A stretch of DNA of 64,000 nucleotides. Source: Pogonophryne albipinna. Taxonomy: Eukaryota; Chordata; Actinopteri; Perciformes; Artedidraconidae. The position numbers were made by a program, and so were the translations under genes. Positions within the stretch are counted from its first letter, which is position 1, and each line of letters begins with the position of its first letter. The stretch lies in the NCBI GenBank assembly GCA_028583405.1, contig CM053258.1:2235403-2299402 (forward strand), written 5' to 3'. This document shows positions 22,085 through 64,000 of this stretch, in pieces. Below the pieces are notes generated by a model. The model was not told the DNA's origin. It did not search any database and saw nothing but the letters and a program-made list of their open reading frames with translations.

Positions 22085-23616
22085 TAGGGCTGAACGATAT
22101 ACCGTGTCATGGCGATAACCGCGGTATGCGCATGCGCGGTATTCACACCGCAGGGACGTGCGGTTTTATTCTTCTTTTTTTTTAAATGCTAACGCACTTT
22201 AGCACAGAATTCAAATAAAGATACCCTTATTACTTATCGAAATTGCACATACAATATATCCGATTAAAGCTGAGACTCCACAGATTATTTAAGTATAGTA
22301 TCTAAGCGATCCGATCTCGCAACAGGGAAAGCAAAGACAGACATCACAACACGTACCTTTTACGGAGCTTTTACTGGAGATCGTCTCACCGTAGCTGTCA
22401 ATCTGATCAAAAGACGTGTTCAATGGCATTAAAACGAGAAAGAAAAAACGCGGCTGAATCGGTTGATCCATAGGTTGATAATGTATCTGTGGTTTTGAAG
22501 CAATTGTTTATAATCCATAATTCCATTTTTATGTAAAAATCGGAGCCCAAAAGTTAGCTGCTAATGGTAGCCACCAGAGTGTATGCAGCTTCCGGTTTTG
22601 GCTACGCGTCACTCTCACTCCTTATTTGTTTATGTGTTGGTGTGTGTAGAACTTCCCCTGCATGCACAGCAAACTACCAATCACAATCATTCTTGATCAG
22701 ATCACAGCAGGCCCCGCCCCGCTAGTTTGCAGACCATCAAAACACTGGTAAAAAATGAGCGAGACACAGGAGGACAATACCGGAGAGAATGAAGATTTAC
22801 TTCCAAGAAGCTTCCTATAGTTTAATGAGTCGTAACAAATACGTTTAATCTCTTGGATCCCTTACCACTCTTCTTCATTCACAGATGAACCCCCTTATTT
22901 GAGGGTAAGCAACATGCCAAGACCGGAAGCAGCAGCCACTCTGGTGGCTACCATTAGCAGCTAACTTTTGCGCTGCGATATTTACATAAAAATTGAATTA
23001 TGGATTATAAATTAAATCATTTTTTTTATACAGAGACGTTAAAAACCTATGGATTAACCGATTCAGCCGCGTTTTTTCTTTCTCGTTTTAATGCCATTGA
23101 ACACGTCTTTTGATCAGATTGACAGCTACGGTGAGACATCTCCCCTAGAAGCTACGTAAAGGTACGTGTTGTGATGTCTGAGTTTGCTTTCCCTGTTGCG
23201 AGATCAGATCACTCAGTGATAATATATACCTAAATAATCTGTGGAACCTCAGCTTTAATCGGATATCTTGTATGTGCAGCTACGATAAGTAATAAGGGTA
23301 TCTTTTATCTTGAGTTCTGTGCCAAAGTGCGTTAGCATTTTTCGCTCAGGGGTCATTTAGATGCTTCTTATGAGACTTGTGTTTTGTTTTGGTAAAAATA
23401 GTTTGTATCGTCAGTTAGCTGAGATTATTTCCGTTAATCTGGTATAACACATTAATAGGTTCTTAAATATTACGATCCCCTGAGACACTGTCGTGAAAAA
23501 AAAAGTAAAGTACCCGCGTGGACTTTGGGGTTTAACAGGTTAAAAAAACCGCAATATATACCGCAGGGGGGGAAAAAAATCGCGGTTTCAGTTTTTTTCA
23601 ATACCGTGCAGCCCTA
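22085..23616. mobile_element. hAT-like element with nested foldback
   Basis: Termini TAGGGCTG and CAGCCCTA are flanked by a perfect 8-bp duplication, ATGTAAGT (22077-22084 and 23617-23624). The middle is an imperfect inverted repeat: arms at about 22210-22615 and 22915-23335 share ATCCATAGGTT, GCATTAAAACGAGAAAG, ACACGTACC and GTAGCTGTCAATCTGATCAA words on opposite strands. Those words also occur in the TTAA element at 17106-19153, so that family is nested here. Confidence 0.85.
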
Positions 23617-23634
23617 ATGTAAGTGTCATTTAAA

Positions 23635-24461
23635 CCCACCAGTGTACACTTTTATTGAATATAATAACCTTGGCTAAGGGGAAGGAAAGGGATGTGACGT
23701 AGAGGCTCCATGAGGCGTGAAATAATAAATCAGTGCTCCATTTGAAGAATTGTTCTGTTCGGTCATTATGAAATAAAAAAAGGAATCAAACGTAGAGAAG
23801 ATGGTGGAGGATGGAGGGATGCTCCATGATGTCTTTATAGGTGGTGACTTTTTGGTTTCTTCCAGAAGATGGTATTCCATGATCTGCTGTTATTTGAGTC
23901 AAACTTCGGTCACACCTCAGGTCAAGGAAGTGACTTGGAGCTCAAAAAACAAGTTGGTTTTCAATGATATGTAGTCAAACTATTTGCTGAAGGTCTTGCC
24001 CTGGCAGACATTTAAAAACAATGTTCCTGCGAGTATCCTGAAGATCAGAGAGGTGGTTCTTCTCAAATTAATACAAGTAAAGACTCATCAGTGGCTGGGT
24101 CAAACCTTGGTCACACCTCCGGTCGAGGACTTGACTTGATGCTCGAGGCATGAAATGTTAGAAATGTCAGAATGGTAATTTGATGTTCATAGAAAAAGGA
24201 TTCTCCATTTTGGGCTATTCCAGAAGTTGGTATTCCATGATCTGATGTTTGTTGAGTCAAACTTCGGTCACTCCTCCGGTCAAAAACTTTAGGGTGGGGG
24301 TTGACCTTTTTTGGTTTATTCCAGAAGTTGGTTTTCAATGATATGTAGTCAAACTATTTGCTGAAGGTCTTGCCCTGGCAGATATTTAAAACAATGTTCC
24401 TGCGAGTATCCTGAAGATCAGAGAGATGGTTTCTTATCTAGTGAATGAAAGTAAAGACTCC
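23635..24461 (-). other. cnksr3: Putative cnksr3 3' UTR
   Basis: Directly follows the TGA at 24464-24462. Minus-strand AATAAA hexamers lie at 24320-24315 and at 23656-23651; the second is just before the transposon at 23616. The end is not proven. Most of it is a tandem duplication. Confidence 0.45.
23866..24440. repeat. Tandem duplication with 374-bp offset
   Basis: AAGTTGGTTTTCAATGATAT starts at 23951 and again at 24325. The homology continues through CTGAAGGTCTTGCCCTGGCA to GATCAGAGAG in both copies, and ATTCCATGATCTG precedes both. A third, partial copy of the GGTCACACCTCNGGTC stretch is at 24105-24130. Confidence 0.85.
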
Positions 24462-63476
<39,015 letters not shown>

Positions 63477-63659
63477 GTCTCACAACGGGATGTATTTCAA
63501 TCTCCCCCAACTCCAAAATACCGAATTAACCCGTTTAATTGGACATGATTACCGGAGGAGTTTCCGTTAAAACGCAGAGACAAAACACGATACAAACGGT
63601 CCCACGGTCAGCGACCAACTGAAGGAGCTCGAGGAGAAAGTTTACAGTCAAAGCAGAAC

Positions 63660-63815
63660 ACACGCGCGAGGGGCGGGTGTCGGGTTACCGTTGGCTTCAG
63701 ACCGCGCCCCTTTCTCCCTTCTCCTCCAATCAGATAAGGGTGCGCTGATGATGCGAATTCATTAGCTTTAACCACGCCCCTCTCTCCCTTCTCCTCCAAT
63801 CATATACGGGTGTGT
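63660..63815 (-). promoter_or_regulatory. cnksr3: Putative cnksr3 promoter with duplicated CCAAT/GC-box module
   Basis: Two modules 70 bp apart (63701-63742 and 63771-63812) each have a C(A/G)CGCCCC box, TCTCCCTTCTCCTCCAAT and a following ATACGGG-like or ATAAGGG stretch. CCAAT (63726-63730 and 63796-63800) would be ATTGG on the gene strand, the NF-Y site type. A further GGGCGG lies at 63671-63676. They are about 200-340 bp upstream of the ATG. No TATA box is evident. Confidence 0.55.
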
Positions 63816-64000
63816 GTTAATGCTGCGTTCATTTGCAGTGGGAACGACTGAATGTGTGGTTCATGATAGGAAAAATACAAATAAGAACTTTTCAAATAAA
63901 TAAAAATACTAGTACAGTAATTAGACATAAAGGAGACGAGTAAATGGGACATCCCAATAAGCTTTAAGAAGCTTGAGGACAGACTATAAACTTAAAGCAT

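Overview
This window is vertebrate nuclear DNA, most likely from a teleost fish. Coding exons are small and widely separated, with GT-AG introns. Introns and flanks are packed with fish-type transposon debris: tRNA-derived SINEs, hAT-like elements with 8-bp target duplications, TTAA-flanked elements and a small LTR element. There are also very long (CA)n tracts and several minisatellites. I see no bacterial or phage features and cannot name the species.

Two neighbouring genes lie on the minus strand. The first, cnksr3 (a CNK-family scaffold), starts with an ATG at 63476-63474 and stops at 24464-24462. I rebuilt 13 coding exons whose phases all agree; they total 1605 nt and encode 534 residues with SAM, CRIC and PDZ regions and a conserved C-terminal tail. 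The second, ipcef1 (the cytohesin/ARF6-linked PH-domain protein), lies downstream. Eight coding exons from 14609 to 5657 give 518 residues from the Met of MSRRR, and one further 5' exon is possible at 15398-15443. The order and orientation match the mammalian CNKSR3-IPCEF1 neighbourhood, where a CNK3/IPCEF1 fusion product is known. Exon phases here would allow an equivalent in-frame fusion.

Layout by position: 0-0.55 kb, possible first exon of another minus-strand gene (weak). 0.55-5.6 kb, transposon debris, including an LTR element and an hAT remnant. 5.6-15.4 kb, ipcef1, with a coding minisatellite in its largest exon and four tandem arrays in or beside its introns. 15.5-24.4 kb, gap between the genes, filled mostly by TTAA-type and hAT-type elements and by the cnksr3 3' UTR. 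24.4-63.5 kb, cnksr3. 63.5-64 kb, its putative promoter, with a duplicated CCAAT/GC-box module.

The most unusual points are these. A 12-copy minisatellite supplies about 200 residues of ipcef1. One ipcef1 intron is almost wholly a transposon carrying about 48 copies of a 37-bp unit, and it has no stop codon in any minus-strand frame for long stretches. Three unrelated arrays share a 37-bp period. Two other copies of the founding transposon in the same window preserve the unexpanded state. Long CA/TG repeats sit directly beside several splice sites.
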